From Pseudomonas marginalis (lineage in GTDB: Bacteria; Pseudomonadota; Gammaproteobacteria; Pseudomonadales; Pseudomonadaceae): 64,000 bases of DNA. The notes below the pieces were generated by a model. That model saw only the letters and a list, made by a program, of their open reading frames with translations, was not told the origin of the DNA and did not search any database. Each line of letters starts with the position of its first letter. Positions within the stretch are counted from its first letter, which is position 1. The stretch is from NCBI RefSeq assembly GCF_900105325.1, contig NZ_FNSU01000003.1, forward strand, positions 1,860,001 through 1,924,000. Reading direction: 5' to 3'. The position numbers and the translations under genes were made by a program. Shown one piece after another: positions 9,237 to 20,728 of this stretch.

Positions 9237-10493
9237 TTACATGTGAGAAATCAACGCATCCCCAAAGCCCGACGAAGACACCAGCTTCGCGCCATCCATC
9301 AGGCGTTCGAAGTCATAAGTCACGGTCTTGGCCGAGATAGCACCGTTGGTGCCCTTGATGATCAAGTCGGCCGCTTCGGTCCAGCCCATATGACGCAGCA
9401 TCATTTCCGCCGACAGGATCAATGAACCCGGGTTGACCTGGTCCTTGCCCGCATACTTGGGCGCAGTACCGTGGGTCGCCTCGAACATGGCGACGGTGTC
9501 GGACAGATTGGCACCCGGCGCAATCCCGATACCGCCCACCTCTGCCGCCAGGGCGTCGGACAGGTAGTCGCCGTTCAGGTTGAGGGTCGCGATCACGTCA
9601 TACTCGGCCGGACGCAACAGGATCTGCTGGAGCATGGCATCGGCGATGGCATCCTTGACCACTACATTCTTGCCGGTCTTCGGGTTCTTGAACTGCATCC
9701 ACGGGCCGCCATCCAGCAGGGTCGCACCGAATTCTTCAGCCGCCACTTCGTAGGCCCATTCCTTGAAGGCCCCTTCGGTGAACTTCATGATGTTGCCTTT
9801 GTGCACGATAGTCAGCGAGTCGCGATCGTTATCCACTACATATTGCAGGGCCTTGCGCGCCAGGCGCTTGGTGCCTTCCAGCGATACCGGCTTGATACCA
9901 ATGCCGCAATCCTGATCGAAACGAATCTTGGTGACGCCCATTTCCTCCTTGAGGAACTTGATGACCTTTGTCGCTTCCGGCGAGCCGGCCTTCCACTCGA
10001 TCCCGGCGTAAATATCTTCGGAGTTTTCGCGAAAGATGGTCATGTCCACATCGCCTGGTTTCTTGACCGGGCTGGGCACACCTTCGAACCAGCGCACCGG
10101 GCGCAGGCACACGTAGAGGTCGAGTTGCTGACGCAGGGCCACGTTCAGCGAACGAATGCCGCCCCCTACCGGAGTGGTCAGCGGGCCCTTGATGGACACC
10201 ACGTAATCCTTGACCGCATCCAGGGTTTCCTGGGGCAGCCAGGTGTCCTGGTCGTAGACCTGGGTCGCCTTCTCGCCGGCGTACACCTCCATCCAGGAGA
10301 TCTTGCGCTTGCCGCCGTAGGCCTTTTCAACAGCTGCGTCGACCACCTTGATCATCACCGGACTGATGTCGACGCCAATACCATCACCTTCGATATACGG
10401 GATGATCGGTTGGTCAGGAACATTGAGAGAATGGTCTGCATTGACGGTGATTTTGTCGCCGACTGCCGGAACCTGAATCTTCTTGTATCCCAT
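9237..10493 (-). CDS. icd: NADP-dependent isocitrate dehydrogenase (dimeric)
   Basis: TCA-cycle enzyme making 2-oxoglutarate, CO2 and NADPH from isocitrate. The product is 418 residues with a MGYKKIQVP start; GGAG lies six bases before this ATG, so the in-frame ATG four codons upstream is less likely. The substrate-binding block GGGIRSLNVALRQ with the phosphorylatable Ser (near residue 115, target of AceK in enterics), the DGGPWMQ block and a NADP-type C-terminal region are visible. It is divergent from the unrelated monomeric enzyme idh, so two isozymes are encoded side by side. Confidence 0.95.
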   Translation of the reverse strand: MGYKKIQVPAVGDKITVNADHSLNVPDQPIIPYIEGDGIGVDISPVMIKVVDAAVEKAYGGKRKISWMEVYAGEKATQVYDQDTWLPQETLDAVKDYVVSIKGPLTTPVGGGIRSLNVALRQQLDLYVCLRPVRWFEGVPSPVKKPGDVDMTIFRENSEDIYAGIEWKAGSPEATKVIKFLKEEMGVTKIRFDQDCGIGIKPVSLEGTKRLARKALQYVVDNDRDSLTIVHKGNIMKFTEGAFKEWAYEVAAEEFGATLLDGGPWMQFKNPKTGKNVVVKDAIADAMLQQILLRPAEYDVIATLNLNGDYLSDALAAEVGGIGIAPGANLSDTVAMFEATHGTAPKYAGKDQVNPGSLILSAEMMLRHMGWTEAADLIIKGTNGAISAKTVTYDFERLMDGAKLVSSSGFGDALISHM

Positions 10494-10986
10494 GCTGAAC
10501 TCCATCTATGGATTGAACATCTGGCTGCGTTCGAGCCTACTCCAGATAAATGGCGACTGAAACCTCGCGCCATGCTCATTTGCATCGAAAACAGCATAAA
10601 TTGTCGCCTACAAGCCTGAAAGCAAAGGGAAAAGCGCCAATCTTGAGCACTTCGTGCGACTTTAGGCGTAACCCGGTACCTGCGACCTTTAGACCAATGG
10701 ACGACACACCTTTTGTATGAAGGCTCGGCGTAAGCATAGCGACCTATGTATAATGCCGCCGCTGACCAAAGAGTCACGATGGCAGACCGCTCTGGAACAG
10801 GGCCCTCCGCTACAAAGCAGGACTAATACAATAGTCCACCCGCTTGACGCTCGACTGATGCAACCCAACATCACCGCGAAGAAACCTCGACCTTTCGCTC
10901 ATGGATGACTTTGAACGAACGCGCTCCACCCGGCGCATCTCGAGTTTCTGCGCACGCTTTCAGCAAAGAAGAGAGTTAATCCGAAT
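10494..10986. other. Divergent promoter region icd / idh
   Basis: Almost 500 bases without a credible gene. The idh side holds a consensus TATAAT (10749-10754) and a small inverted repeat GGACTA-ATACAA-TAGTCC (10820-10837) that overlaps a second -10-like TACAAT. GAAGAGAG before idh is a good ribosome-binding site. Operators for carbon-source control may lie here but none was recognised. Confidence 0.5.
10749..10754 (+). promoter_or_regulatory. Candidate -10 element for idh
   Basis: Exact TATAAT hexamer preceded by TG. No convincing -35 is found 16-18 bases upstream. About 230 bp before the idh start codon. Confidence 0.3.
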
Positions 10987-13212
<2,226 letters not shown>

Positions 13213-13231
13213 GGTTGTAGGGATGCATCAC

Positions 13232-13256
13232 AAACCCCGGCCACGTGCCGGGGTTT
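13232..13256 (+). terminator. Rho-independent terminator of idh
   Basis: Stem AAACCCCGGC/GCCGGGGTTT with a short loop, 20 bp after the idh stop. The convergent lysR-type gene ends 14 bp beyond, and the A-rich left side may serve it too. Confidence 0.85.
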
Positions 13257-13269
13257 GTGTTTTCAGGGT

Positions 13270-14142
13270 TTATGCAACACCGTATTCCTCGCGCCATGCG
13301 GCCTCGATAATCGCCAGGAACTGCGGTTTGTACCAAGGCTCCCAGCCCGGCCTCTGCTTGAGTTCAACCCCAAACCCCGGCAGCGCAGGCAAATGCGCGA
13401 GCGCTTCGACGTTTTTCAAGCCCGGCACCTGGGCAAACCAGGGTAAAAGCGTCACACCGACTCCCGCCTGGACCGCTGAACGCAGCGACATCAAGTCTTC
13501 AGACTCATACACGCAGCGCCACCTGATGCCACTCTCCTCCAAACGCCGAATCGCCAGGCTCCTGAACACGCAGGGCGCCTTGAACAGCGCCAGCGAAACT
13601 TCCTGCCCTTCCATGGGGGCTGCCGCACACTCGCCACCCAGCCACATCAACGAAAGTGCATGCAAAGGCACGCCAGCGACTTTTGGCAACTCATCAATCA
13701 TCAGGCCAATATCGATTCGTCCTTCACTGAACGCCTCCGCGAGCAACAGGGAACGCGCGACCTTGACCACAATTCGCACTGAAGGTAATTCAAGCGCCAG
13801 AGCAGGAATAACGCGCTGCAGGATTTCCTCGCTGAAATATTCGGGAATACCCAGCGTCACGGACTCTTGAGTGCGACTGGCATCAAACAGGCTCCCCACT
13901 TTGTCGTTGACGCTGACCATTTGCTGGGCATAGCCGGTCAAGCGCTCTCCTTCGAGGGTGAGCAACACCTGCCGATTGTCGCGGGCAAAAAGCTCGACAC
14001 CCAGCAAATCCTCAAGTCGTCGAATTTGCTGGCTGATTGCCGGCTGGGTCAGGCTCAACGCTTGCGCGGCCCGGGTGAAACTGCCCAGTTCTGCGACCTT
14101 GAGGAAACTGCGCAGCGACTGAATATCAAGATTGACTCTCAT
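13270..14142 (-). CDS. LysR-family transcriptional regulator
   Basis: 290-residue LTTR. The N-terminal winged HTH (LRSFLKVAELGSFTRAAQAL, residues 9-28, then SQQIRRLEDLLG) is of the standard LysR type, and the remainder is a periplasmic-binding-like effector domain. It lies 72 bp downstream of the EamA transporter gene on the same strand. It resembles Nac/CysB-group regulators only generally, and neither effector nor target can be read from sequence. It could control the adjacent transporter. Confidence 0.85.
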   Translation of the reverse strand: MRVNLDIQSLRSFLKVAELGSFTRAAQALSLTQPAISQQIRRLEDLLGVELFARDNRQVLLTLEGERLTGYAQQMVSVNDKVGSLFDASRTQESVTLGIPEYFSEEILQRVIPALALELPSVRIVVKVARSLLLAEAFSEGRIDIGLMIDELPKVAGVPLHALSLMWLGGECAAAPMEGQEVSLALFKAPCVFRSLAIRRLEESGIRWRCVYESEDLMSLRSAVQAGVGVTLLPWFAQVPGLKNVEALAHLPALPGFGVELKQRPGWEPWYKPQFLAIIEAAWREEYGVA

Positions 14143-14214
14143 GCCACCCCCATGGGAGTGAGTAATTATTCCCTGCCATTAGTGCAAGGCGCCCGCTATA
14201 CCTGTCAAGACTAC

Positions 14215-15111
14215 CTACTTGGCGCGCACATGATTCATCCAATAAACCCCTGCCCCTGAAACAACAAACCCTACAATCGCCACCCCACTCGGCACCTCAC
14301 CCAACACCAACGACGCCATGATCTGCGTGACCGCCGGAATCACATGAAACAAGTTCGTCGCCTTACTCGCCTCCCCGCGTCGAATCATCAAATACAGCAG
14401 CGTCAGCGCACCCACGGAGTTCATCAGCGTGATCCAGGCCACCGACGCTGCGAATGGAACCCACTCGGTGACCTGCATGGTTTCAGTGGTGTATGCCAGC
14501 AGCAACATGACCAACGACGCGGTGACCATCTGAATGAAACACCCCACCCATAGATTCACCCCGCCCAGAAAGCGCTTCTGGTAGAGCGTGCCAAGCGTGA
14601 TACCCAATAGCGCCAAGCCCACCGCGCCGTAACCACCCACTGACGCCTCGGAGCCAAAAAAGCTGCTGGCCACGACGATGGCCACGCCGCCAACACCCAG
14701 GATCGAACCCGGCAGGTCGCGCCAGCTCAATTGTTCACCCAGGCAGAAATAGGCACCGATCACCACGAACACCGGCATCAGCCCGACGATCAATGCCGCC
14801 TGCCCTGCGGGAACGCCTTGGCTGATGCCGGCGTAAAGGCCGCCGAACTGCAGGGCCTGCAACAGCAGTCCCACTGTCGCAGCATGGAGGTAGGGGGCAA
14901 GTCGTTTAGGCCATTGCGCCTTGATGGCGAGTGCAACGCCCAGGAACACCAGGGCAGCCAGGGCAAACCGATAGAACGTCATGGTGAAGGGCTCGCCATA
15001 ACGCACACCGTACGCACCGCCGATGTAGCCGGAACTCCAGAGCAGGATGAAGACAATGGGCAGTGGCGATGTAAGGCGTACTTCGTAGCTTTTATCGGCA
15101 ATAGGGTTCAT
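14215..15111 (-). CDS. EamA/RhaT-family drug/metabolite transporter
   Basis: 298-residue inner-membrane protein with about ten hydrophobic segments arranged as two EamA repeats (first includes LWSSGYIGGAYGVRYG, second includes ASVAWITLMNSVGALTLLY). Members mostly export amino acids or metabolites. The ATG at 15111 has GGAGAG five bases upstream and is preferred over the reading from 15177. Probably cotranscribed with the LysR gene that follows. Substrate unknown. Confidence 0.85.
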   Translation of the reverse strand: MNPIADKSYEVRLTSPLPIVFILLWSSGYIGGAYGVRYGEPFTMTFYRFALAALVFLGVALAIKAQWPKRLAPYLHAATVGLLLQALQFGGLYAGISQGVPAGQAALIVGLMPVFVVIGAYFCLGEQLSWRDLPGSILGVGGVAIVVASSFFGSEASVGGYGAVGLALLGITLGTLYQKRFLGGVNLWVGCFIQMVTASLVMLLLAYTTETMQVTEWVPFAASVAWITLMNSVGALTLLYLMIRRGEASKATNLFHVIPAVTQIMASLVLGEVPSGVAIVGFVVSGAGVYWMNHVRAK

Positions 15112-15220
15112 GACACTCTCCAAACTGAGGGTTCTGGAGAGATAAGCTGCGCCAGGCGCTGAAATCGGTAAAATCATAAAATGTCAGGCGCATCATGCAG
15201 ATTGCTTATGCATCATCCTT

Positions 15221-15246
15221 GTGGGAGGGGGATTGCCCCCTCCCAC
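15221..15246. repeat. REP-type palindrome
   Basis: GTGGGAGGGGG-ATTG-CCCCCTCCCAC, an almost perfect hairpin, between the divergent EamA and Nudix genes. Same family as the elements at 5892, 23649, 47675 and 54711. Confidence 0.75.
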
Positions 15247-15300
15247 ACTGCTGTAATCCTGCTCCAAGACTGCGCTGCATTCAGAATCGAGAGGCATCCC

Positions 15301-15747
15301 ATGACCTGGCAACCCCACATCACCGTCGCCACCATCGTCGAAGACAACGGCAAGTTCCTGATGGTCGAAGAACTCAAGGGCGGCCGCGCCGTGCTCAACC
15401 AGCCTGCCGGCCACCTCGACCCAGACGAGACCCTGACCGAGGCCGCCGTGCGCGAAACCCTCGAAGAAACCGGCTGGGACGTGGAAGCCACGGGTATCGT
15501 CGGCATCTACCTGTACACCGCACCCAGCAACGGGGTTACCTATCAACGCGTCTGCTTTATTGCCAAGGCACTGAAACACCACCCGGACTATCAACTGGAC
15601 GAAGGCATCCTGCGCGCCCACTGGCTGAGCCGTGACGAGCTGATGGCCGTGCGCGACGACTGGCGTAGCGAGCTGATCATCCGCTGTATCGATGATTATC
15701 TGGCCGGCCAGCGTCACAGCCTGGAATTGATCCGCCCTTCTCTTTAG
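15301..15747 (+). CDS. Nudix hydrolase (NudJ-like)
   Basis: 148-residue protein with a complete Nudix box at residues 37-59 (G37, E43, R51-E52, E55-E56, G58), the Mg-binding site for hydrolysis of nucleoside diphosphate-linked substrates. Its place directly before mnmA matches nudJ (phosphatase on HMP-PP, GTP and others in E. coli) and the same order is typical of Pseudomonas. ATG 15301 follows CGAGAGGC. 59 bp separate it from mnmA, so cotranscription with mnmA-hflD is plausible. Confidence 0.88.
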   Translation: MTWQPHITVATIVEDNGKFLMVEELKGGRAVLNQPAGHLDPDETLTEAAVRETLEETGWDVEATGIVGIYLYTAPSNGVTYQRVCFIAKALKHHPDYQLDEGILRAHWLSRDELMAVRDDWRSELIIRCIDDYLAGQRHSLELIRPSL

Positions 15748-15806
15748 CCTTGCGGGCCCAGGCCTGTTAGAATCGCGTCCTTTTTCAAGACACCCGTTGA
15801 AACCCT

Positions 15807-16931
15807 ATGCGTGATCCAGCCCCTTCTGACACACAAAAGAAGCGCGTCATCGTCGGCATGTCCGGCGGCGTGGATTCTTCCGTTTCCGCCGTTCTGCTCA
15901 TGGAGCAGGGTTATGAGGTGGAAGGCCTGTTCATGAAGAACTGGGAAGAAGACGATGGAACGGAATATTGCACCGCCATGGACGACCTCGCGGACGCCCA
16001 GGCCGTGTGCGACAAAATTGGCATCAAGCTGCACACCGCCAACTTCGCCGCCGAGTACTGGGACAACGTGTTCGAGCACTTCCTGGCCGAATACAAGGCT
16101 GGTCGCACGCCGAACCCGGACATCCTGTGCAACCGCGAAATCAAGTTCAAGGCGTTCCTCGACTACGCCATGATCCTTGGCGCCGACCTGATTGCCACTG
16201 GCCACTACGTGCGTCGCCGCGACATCGATGGCCGTACCGAACTGCTCAAGGGCCTGGACCCGAACAAGGACCAGAGCTACTTCCTGCACGCCGTCGGCGG
16301 TGAACAGATCGCCAAGACCCTGTTCCCGGTGGGCGAGCTGGAAAAGCCCGAAGTGCGCAGGATCGCCGAGCAACACGGCCTGGCGACCGCCAAGAAGAAG
16401 GATTCCACCGGGATCTGTTTTATCGGCGAGCGCCGTTTCAGCGACTTCCTCAAGCAGTACCTGCCGGCGCAACCGGGCGAGATCAAGACCACCGACGGCG
16501 AAGTGATCGGCCGTCACCATGGCTTGATGTACCACACCATCGGCCAGCGCCAGGGCCTGGGCATCGGCGGCTTGAAGGATGCCGGCGAAGAGCCGTGGTA
16601 CGTGCTGGTCAAGGACCTGGAGCACAACGTGCTGATCGTCGGCCAGGGCAATGAACACCCGCTGCTGTTCTCGGGCGCGCTGCTGGCCTCGGAGATCTAT
16701 TGGGTCAACCCGATCGACCTGAGCACCCCGCGCCGCCTGACGGCCAAGGTGCGCTATCGCCAGGGCGACCAGCCCTGCACCCTGGAAAAAACCGCGACGG
16801 GCTACCGCGCCACCTTTGATGACCCGCAACGTGCGGTCACTCCTGGCCAGTCCGTGGTGTTCTATGACGGCGAAATCTGCCTGGGCGGCGGCGTGATTGA
16901 AGTCGCCGAAGCCTGGAGCAACCCGGCATGA
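15807..16931 (+). CDS. mnmA: tRNA-specific 2-thiouridylase MnmA
   Basis: Adenylates and thiolates U34 of tRNA-Lys, -Glu and -Gln using sulfur relayed from TusE. The product is 374 residues. The PP-loop SGGVDS is at 19-24, the catalytic cysteines are Cys108 (PDILCNREIKF) and Cys204 (STGICFIGER), and C-terminal beta-barrel domains follow. The stop codon overlaps the hflD start by 4 bp (ATGA), indicating translational coupling. Confidence 0.97.
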   Translation: MRDPAPSDTQKKRVIVGMSGGVDSSVSAVLLMEQGYEVEGLFMKNWEEDDGTEYCTAMDDLADAQAVCDKIGIKLHTANFAAEYWDNVFEHFLAEYKAGRTPNPDILCNREIKFKAFLDYAMILGADLIATGHYVRRRDIDGRTELLKGLDPNKDQSYFLHAVGGEQIAKTLFPVGELEKPEVRRIAEQHGLATAKKKDSTGICFIGERRFSDFLKQYLPAQPGEIKTTDGEVIGRHHGLMYHTIGQRQGLGIGGLKDAGEEPWYVLVKDLEHNVLIVGQGNEHPLLFSGALLASEIYWVNPIDLSTPRRLTAKVRYRQGDQPCTLEKTATGYRATFDDPQRAVTPGQSVVFYDGEICLGGGVIEVAEAWSNPA

Positions 16932-17551
16932 GCCCGACCCAGGAGCAATTGACGGCACTCGGCGGGGTATTTCTCTCCGCCGTGCTGGTGGACAAGATCG
17001 CCAAGACCGGCCAGGTCACCGAAGCCGGCCTGACCTGCATGCTCGGCAGCCTGCTGATCCGCGACCCCAAGGACACCCTGGAAGTCTACGGCGGCGACGA
17101 CCTCGCACTGCGTGAAGGTTATCGCGCCCTGATCGGCGCCCTGGAGCGCGACCCCAGCACCTTGCAGCGCGAGCCGCTGCGCTACGCCCTGTCGATGCTC
17201 GGCCTCGAGCGCCAGTTGGCCAAGCGCGAAGACATGCTGGAAACCATCGGCAAACGCCTGCCACAGATCCAGTCCCAGGTAGAACACTTCGGCCCGGCCC
17301 ACGAAAACGTGATCGCCGCCTGCGGTGCGCTGTACCAGGACACCTTGAGCACCTTGCGCCAACGCATCCAGGTGCACGGCGACATGCGCAACCTGCAGCA
17401 ACCGAACAACGCCTCGAAAATCCGCGCACTGCTGCTGGCCGGTATTCGGTCGGCGCGGTTGTGGCGGCAATTGGGCGGTCATCGTTGGCAGCTGGTGATC
17501 AGCCGACGCAAATTGCTCAAAGAGCTTTACCCGTTGATGCGCAACGAATAA
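16928..17551 (+). CDS. hflD: High-frequency lysogenization protein HflD homologue
   Basis: 207-residue helical protein of the HflD/YcfC family, found between mnmA and purB in many gammaproteobacteria. In E. coli it is membrane-associated and binds lambda CII; its normal role is unclear. No catalytic motif is visible. ATG overlaps the mnmA stop. A terminator follows. Confidence 0.93.
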   Translation: MSPTQEQLTALGGVFLSAVLVDKIAKTGQVTEAGLTCMLGSLLIRDPKDTLEVYGGDDLALREGYRALIGALERDPSTLQREPLRYALSMLGLERQLAKREDMLETIGKRLPQIQSQVEHFGPAHENVIAACGALYQDTLSTLRQRIQVHGDMRNLQQPNNASKIRALLLAGIRSARLWRQLGGHRWQLVISRRKLLKELYPLMRNE

Positions 17552-17591
17552 GTCGCACCGACAGGCTATTTTCAAGCCGTTACGCGTAATA

Positions 17592-17626
17592 CGCCGGTCA
17601 GTTGGCAACGGACCGGCGAATTTTTT
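17592..17626 (+). terminator. Rho-independent terminator of mnmA-hflD
   Basis: 8-bp stem CGCCGGTC/GACCGGCG with an 11-base loop, then AATTTTTT, 40 bp after hflD. It ends 50 bp before purB, so purB needs its own promoter; TATGAT near 17631 is a possible -10. Confidence 0.8.
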
Positions 17627-17676
17627 CATGTATGATACGCGCCCCATTTCGTTGCCCGACTGTCCGAGAACACCCC

Positions 17677-19047
17677 ATGCAGCTCTCTTCGCTCACTGCG
17701 GTTTCCCCTGTTGACGGCCGCTACGCCGGCAAAACCCAGGCCCTGCGCCCTATTTTCAGCGAATACGGCCTGATCCGTGCTCGCGTACTGGTTGAAGTGC
17801 GCTGGCTCCAGCGCCTGGCCGCTCACCCCGCCATCAGCGAAGTACCGGCGTTCTCCGCCGAAGCCAACGCTGTACTCGATGCCCTGGCGGACAACTTCTC
17901 CCTGGAGCACGCCGAGCGTGTGAAAGAGATCGAGCGCACCACCAACCACGACGTCAAGGCCATCGAATACCTGCTCAAGGAGCAGGCGGCCAAGCTGCCG
18001 GAACTGGCCAAGGTCAGCGAATTCATCCACTTTGCCTGCACCAGCGAGGACATCAACAACCTGTCCCACGCCTTGATGCTGCGCGAAGGCCGTGATGACG
18101 TGATGCTGCCGCTGATGCGCCAGACCGCCGAAGCCATCCGCGAGCTGGCCATCCGTTTCGCCGACGTGCCGATGCTGTCGCGCACCCACGGCCAGCCGGC
18201 GTCGCCGACTACCCTGGGCAAGGAACTCGCCAACGTGGTGTACCGCCTGGAGCGCCAGATCGCTCAAGTCGCCGCAGTCCCACTGCTGGGCAAGATCAAC
18301 GGCGCTGTCGGCAACTACAACGCCCACCTGTCGGCCTACCCGGAGATCGACTGGGAAGCCAACGCCCGCGCCTTCATCGAAGACGAGCTGGGCCTGGGCT
18401 TCAACCCGTACACCACGCAGATCGAACCGCACGACTACATCGCCGAGCTGTTCGACGCCATTGCGCGCTTCAACACCATCCTGATCGACTTCGATCGCGA
18501 TATCTGGGGCTACATCTCCCTGGGCTACTTCAAGCAGCGCACCATTGCCGGTGAAATCGGTTCGTCGACCATGCCGCACAAGGTCAACCCGATCGACTTC
18601 GAAAACTCCGAAGGCAACCTCGGCATCGCCAACGCCCTGTTCCAGCACCTGGCCAGCAAGTTGCCGATCTCCCGCTGGCAGCGCGACCTGACCGACTCCA
18701 CCGTACTGCGCAACCTCGGCGTGGGCTTTGCCCACAGCGTGATCGCGTACGAAGCCAGCCTCAAAGGCATCAGCAAACTGGAGCTCAACGCGCAGAAAAT
18801 CGCCGCTGACCTGGACGCGTGCTGGGAAGTGCTGGCCGAGCCGATCCAGACCGTGATGCGCCGCTACAACATCGAAAACCCTTACGAGAAGCTGAAAGAG
18901 TTGACCCGTGGCAAGGGCATCAGCCCTGAAGCACTGCAAACTTTCATCGACGGCCTGGACATGCCAGCCGCGGCCAAGGCCGAGCTGAAACTGCTCACCC
19001 CGGCCAACTACATCGGCAACGCTGTAGAGCAAGCCAAGCGCATCTGA
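17677..19047 (+). CDS. purB: Adenylosuccinate lyase
   Basis: Bifunctional purine-synthesis enzyme of the fumarase/aspartase superfamily, acting on SAICAR and adenylosuccinate. The product is 456 residues, starting MQLSSLTAVSPVDGRY. The superfamily signature GSSTMPHKVNPIDFE, which carries the flexible catalytic loop Ser, is near residue 295, and the catalytic His region SRTHGQPASPTTLGKE is near 170. Start fixed by the conserved N-terminus; the upstream in-frame ATG at 17602 overlaps the terminator. Confidence 0.97.
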   Translation: MQLSSLTAVSPVDGRYAGKTQALRPIFSEYGLIRARVLVEVRWLQRLAAHPAISEVPAFSAEANAVLDALADNFSLEHAERVKEIERTTNHDVKAIEYLLKEQAAKLPELAKVSEFIHFACTSEDINNLSHALMLREGRDDVMLPLMRQTAEAIRELAIRFADVPMLSRTHGQPASPTTLGKELANVVYRLERQIAQVAAVPLLGKINGAVGNYNAHLSAYPEIDWEANARAFIEDELGLGFNPYTTQIEPHDYIAELFDAIARFNTILIDFDRDIWGYISLGYFKQRTIAGEIGSSTMPHKVNPIDFENSEGNLGIANALFQHLASKLPISRWQRDLTDSTVLRNLGVGFAHSVIAYEASLKGISKLELNAQKIAADLDACWEVLAEPIQTVMRRYNIENPYEKLKELTRGKGISPEALQTFIDGLDMPAAAKAELKLLTPANYIGNAVEQAKRI

Positions 19048-19068
19048 TTAGCGCAAGCCCCCCTTGAG

Positions 19069-19093
19069 ACGCCCGGCCGCGCCGGGCGTTTTT
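19069..19093 (+). terminator. Rho-independent terminator of purB
   Basis: ACGCCCGGC/GCCGGGCGT stem followed by TTTTTA, 21 bp after the purB stop. Confidence 0.88.
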
Positions 19094-19132
19094 ATTTCAG
19101 TCTGAAAAGTGCTTTTTTTCAATAGGTTACAC

Positions 19133-20299
19133 ATGAATCCTGATATCCCTCTTCAACTTCTGGGCGGCATCACGGCACGGGAATTCCTGCGCGACTACTG
19201 GCAGAAAAAACCACTGCTGATCCGCCAGGCGATCCCTGACTTCGAAAGCCCGATCGACGCCGACGAACTCGCCGGCCTGGCCCTGGAAGAAGAAGTCGAA
19301 TCGCGCCTGGTGATCGAACACGGCGAACGCCCGTGGGAACTGCGCCGCGGCCCCTTCGCCGAAGACGCCTTCAGCACCCTGCCTGAGCGTGAGTGGACCC
19401 TGCTGGTACAGGCGGTCGACCAGTTCGTGCCGGAAGTGGCCGAGTTGCTGGAGCAGTTCCGCTTCCTGCCAAGCTGGCGCATCGACGATGTGATGATCAG
19501 CTTTGCCGCACCCGGCGGCAGCGTAGGCCCGCACTTCGACAACTACGACGTGTTCCTGCTGCAGGCCCAGGGCAAGCGCAACTGGAAGATCGGCCAGATG
19601 TGCAGCTCCGAAAGCCCGCTGCTGCAACACGCCGACCTGCGCATCCTCGCCGAATTCGAAGAAAGCGCCGAATGGGTGCTGGAACCGGGCGACATGCTCT
19701 ACCTGCCGCCACGCCTGGCGCATTTCGGCATCGCCGAAGATGACTGCATGACATACTCGGTGGGCTTTCGCGCCCCAAGCGCCGCCGAAGTGCTGACCCA
19801 CTTCACCGACTTCCTCGCCCAGTACCTGACCGACGAAGAGCGCTACACCGACGCCGACGCGCAGCCGGTCAGCGACCCGCACCAGATCCAGAGCGACGCC
19901 CTCGACCGCCTCAAGAGCCTGCTGGCCGAGCACATGAGCGACGAGCGCATGCTGCTGACCTGGTTCGGCCAATTCATGACCGAGCCGCGCTACCCGGAAC
20001 TGGTGGCGGGCGAAGAACTGGGCGAAGACGACTTCATCAACAGCCTGCAGGACGGTGCGATCCTGGTGCGCAACCCAAGCGCGCGCATGGCCTGGTCGGA
20101 AGTCGACGATGACGTCCTGCTGTTCGCCAGCGGCCAGAGCCGTTACCTGCCGGGCAAACTGCGCGAACTGCTGAAACTGGTCTGCGCCGCCGATGCCCTG
20201 CACGCCGAAAACCTCGGCGAATGGCTGTTGGACGAAGACGCCCGCGACCTGCTGTGCGAACTGGTCAAGCAAGGAAGCCTGGGGTTTGCCGATGAATAG
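19133..20299 (+). CDS. roxA: Cupin-type ribosomal oxygenase (RoxA/YcfD, uL16 arginine hydroxylase)
   Basis: 2-oxoglutarate/Fe(II) oxygenase of the JmjC-cupin type; E. coli YcfD hydroxylates Arg81 of ribosomal protein L16. The product is 388 residues. The iron ligands are visible as His134 and Asp136 (GPHFDNYDVF) and His197 (PPRLAHFG), followed by a C-terminal dimerisation/winged-helix part. ATG 19133 gives the usual MNPDIPLQLLGG start. The stop overlaps the start of the acetyltransferase gene by 8 bp. Confidence 0.92.
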   Translation: MNPDIPLQLLGGITAREFLRDYWQKKPLLIRQAIPDFESPIDADELAGLALEEEVESRLVIEHGERPWELRRGPFAEDAFSTLPEREWTLLVQAVDQFVPEVAELLEQFRFLPSWRIDDVMISFAAPGGSVGPHFDNYDVFLLQAQGKRNWKIGQMCSSESPLLQHADLRILAEFEESAEWVLEPGDMLYLPPRLAHFGIAEDDCMTYSVGFRAPSAAEVLTHFTDFLAQYLTDEERYTDADAQPVSDPHQIQSDALDRLKSLLAEHMSDERMLLTWFGQFMTEPRYPELVAGEELGEDDFINSLQDGAILVRNPSARMAWSEVDDDVLLFASGQSRYLPGKLRELLKLVCAADALHAENLGEWLLDEDARDLLCELVKQGSLGFADE

Positions 20300-20714
20300 G
20301 ATTCACGTAGGTGTCGCGGACTGGCATAAGGATATCGCCGAGATTCGGCGCATTCGTGAAGCGGTATTTATCGCTGAACAATCGGTTCCACCTGAGCTTG
20401 AGTGGGATGCGGACGACGCAGACGCAGTGCATTTCCTTGCATTCGAAGGCGACTTTCCGATTGGTACCGCGCGCCTGCTGCCCAGCGGCGAGATCGGCCG
20501 GGTGTCGGTACTCAAGGACTGGCGCGGGCTGAAGGTCGGCGACAAGCTGATGGAAGCGGTGATTGGCGTGGCCGAGCAACGTGGCCAGACCAAGCAGTTC
20601 CTGAGCGCGCAGGTGTATGCGGCGCCGTTCTATGAGCGACTGGGCTTCAAGATCGTCAGCGAGGAATTCCTGGAAGTCGGGATTCCCCATGTCGATATGG
20701 TGCGCGGGGCCTGA
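20292..20714 (+). CDS. GNAT-family N-acetyltransferase
   Basis: 140-residue single-domain GNAT protein related to ElaA/YjcF-type acetyltransferases. It has an N-terminal RRIREAVFIAEQSVP block, a central GTARLLPSGEIGRVSVLKDWRG acetyl-CoA-binding region (motif A) and a C-terminal YERLGFK. Start ATG lies inside the 3' end of roxA (8-bp overlap), so the two are translationally coupled. Acceptor unknown. Confidence 0.88.
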   Translation: MNRIHVGVADWHKDIAEIRRIREAVFIAEQSVPPELEWDADDADAVHFLAFEGDFPIGTARLLPSGEIGRVSVLKDWRGLKVGDKLMEAVIGVAEQRGQTKQFLSAQVYAAPFYERLGFKIVSEEFLEVGIPHVDMVRGA

Positions 20715-20728
20715 TCCCTGCTGTAAGG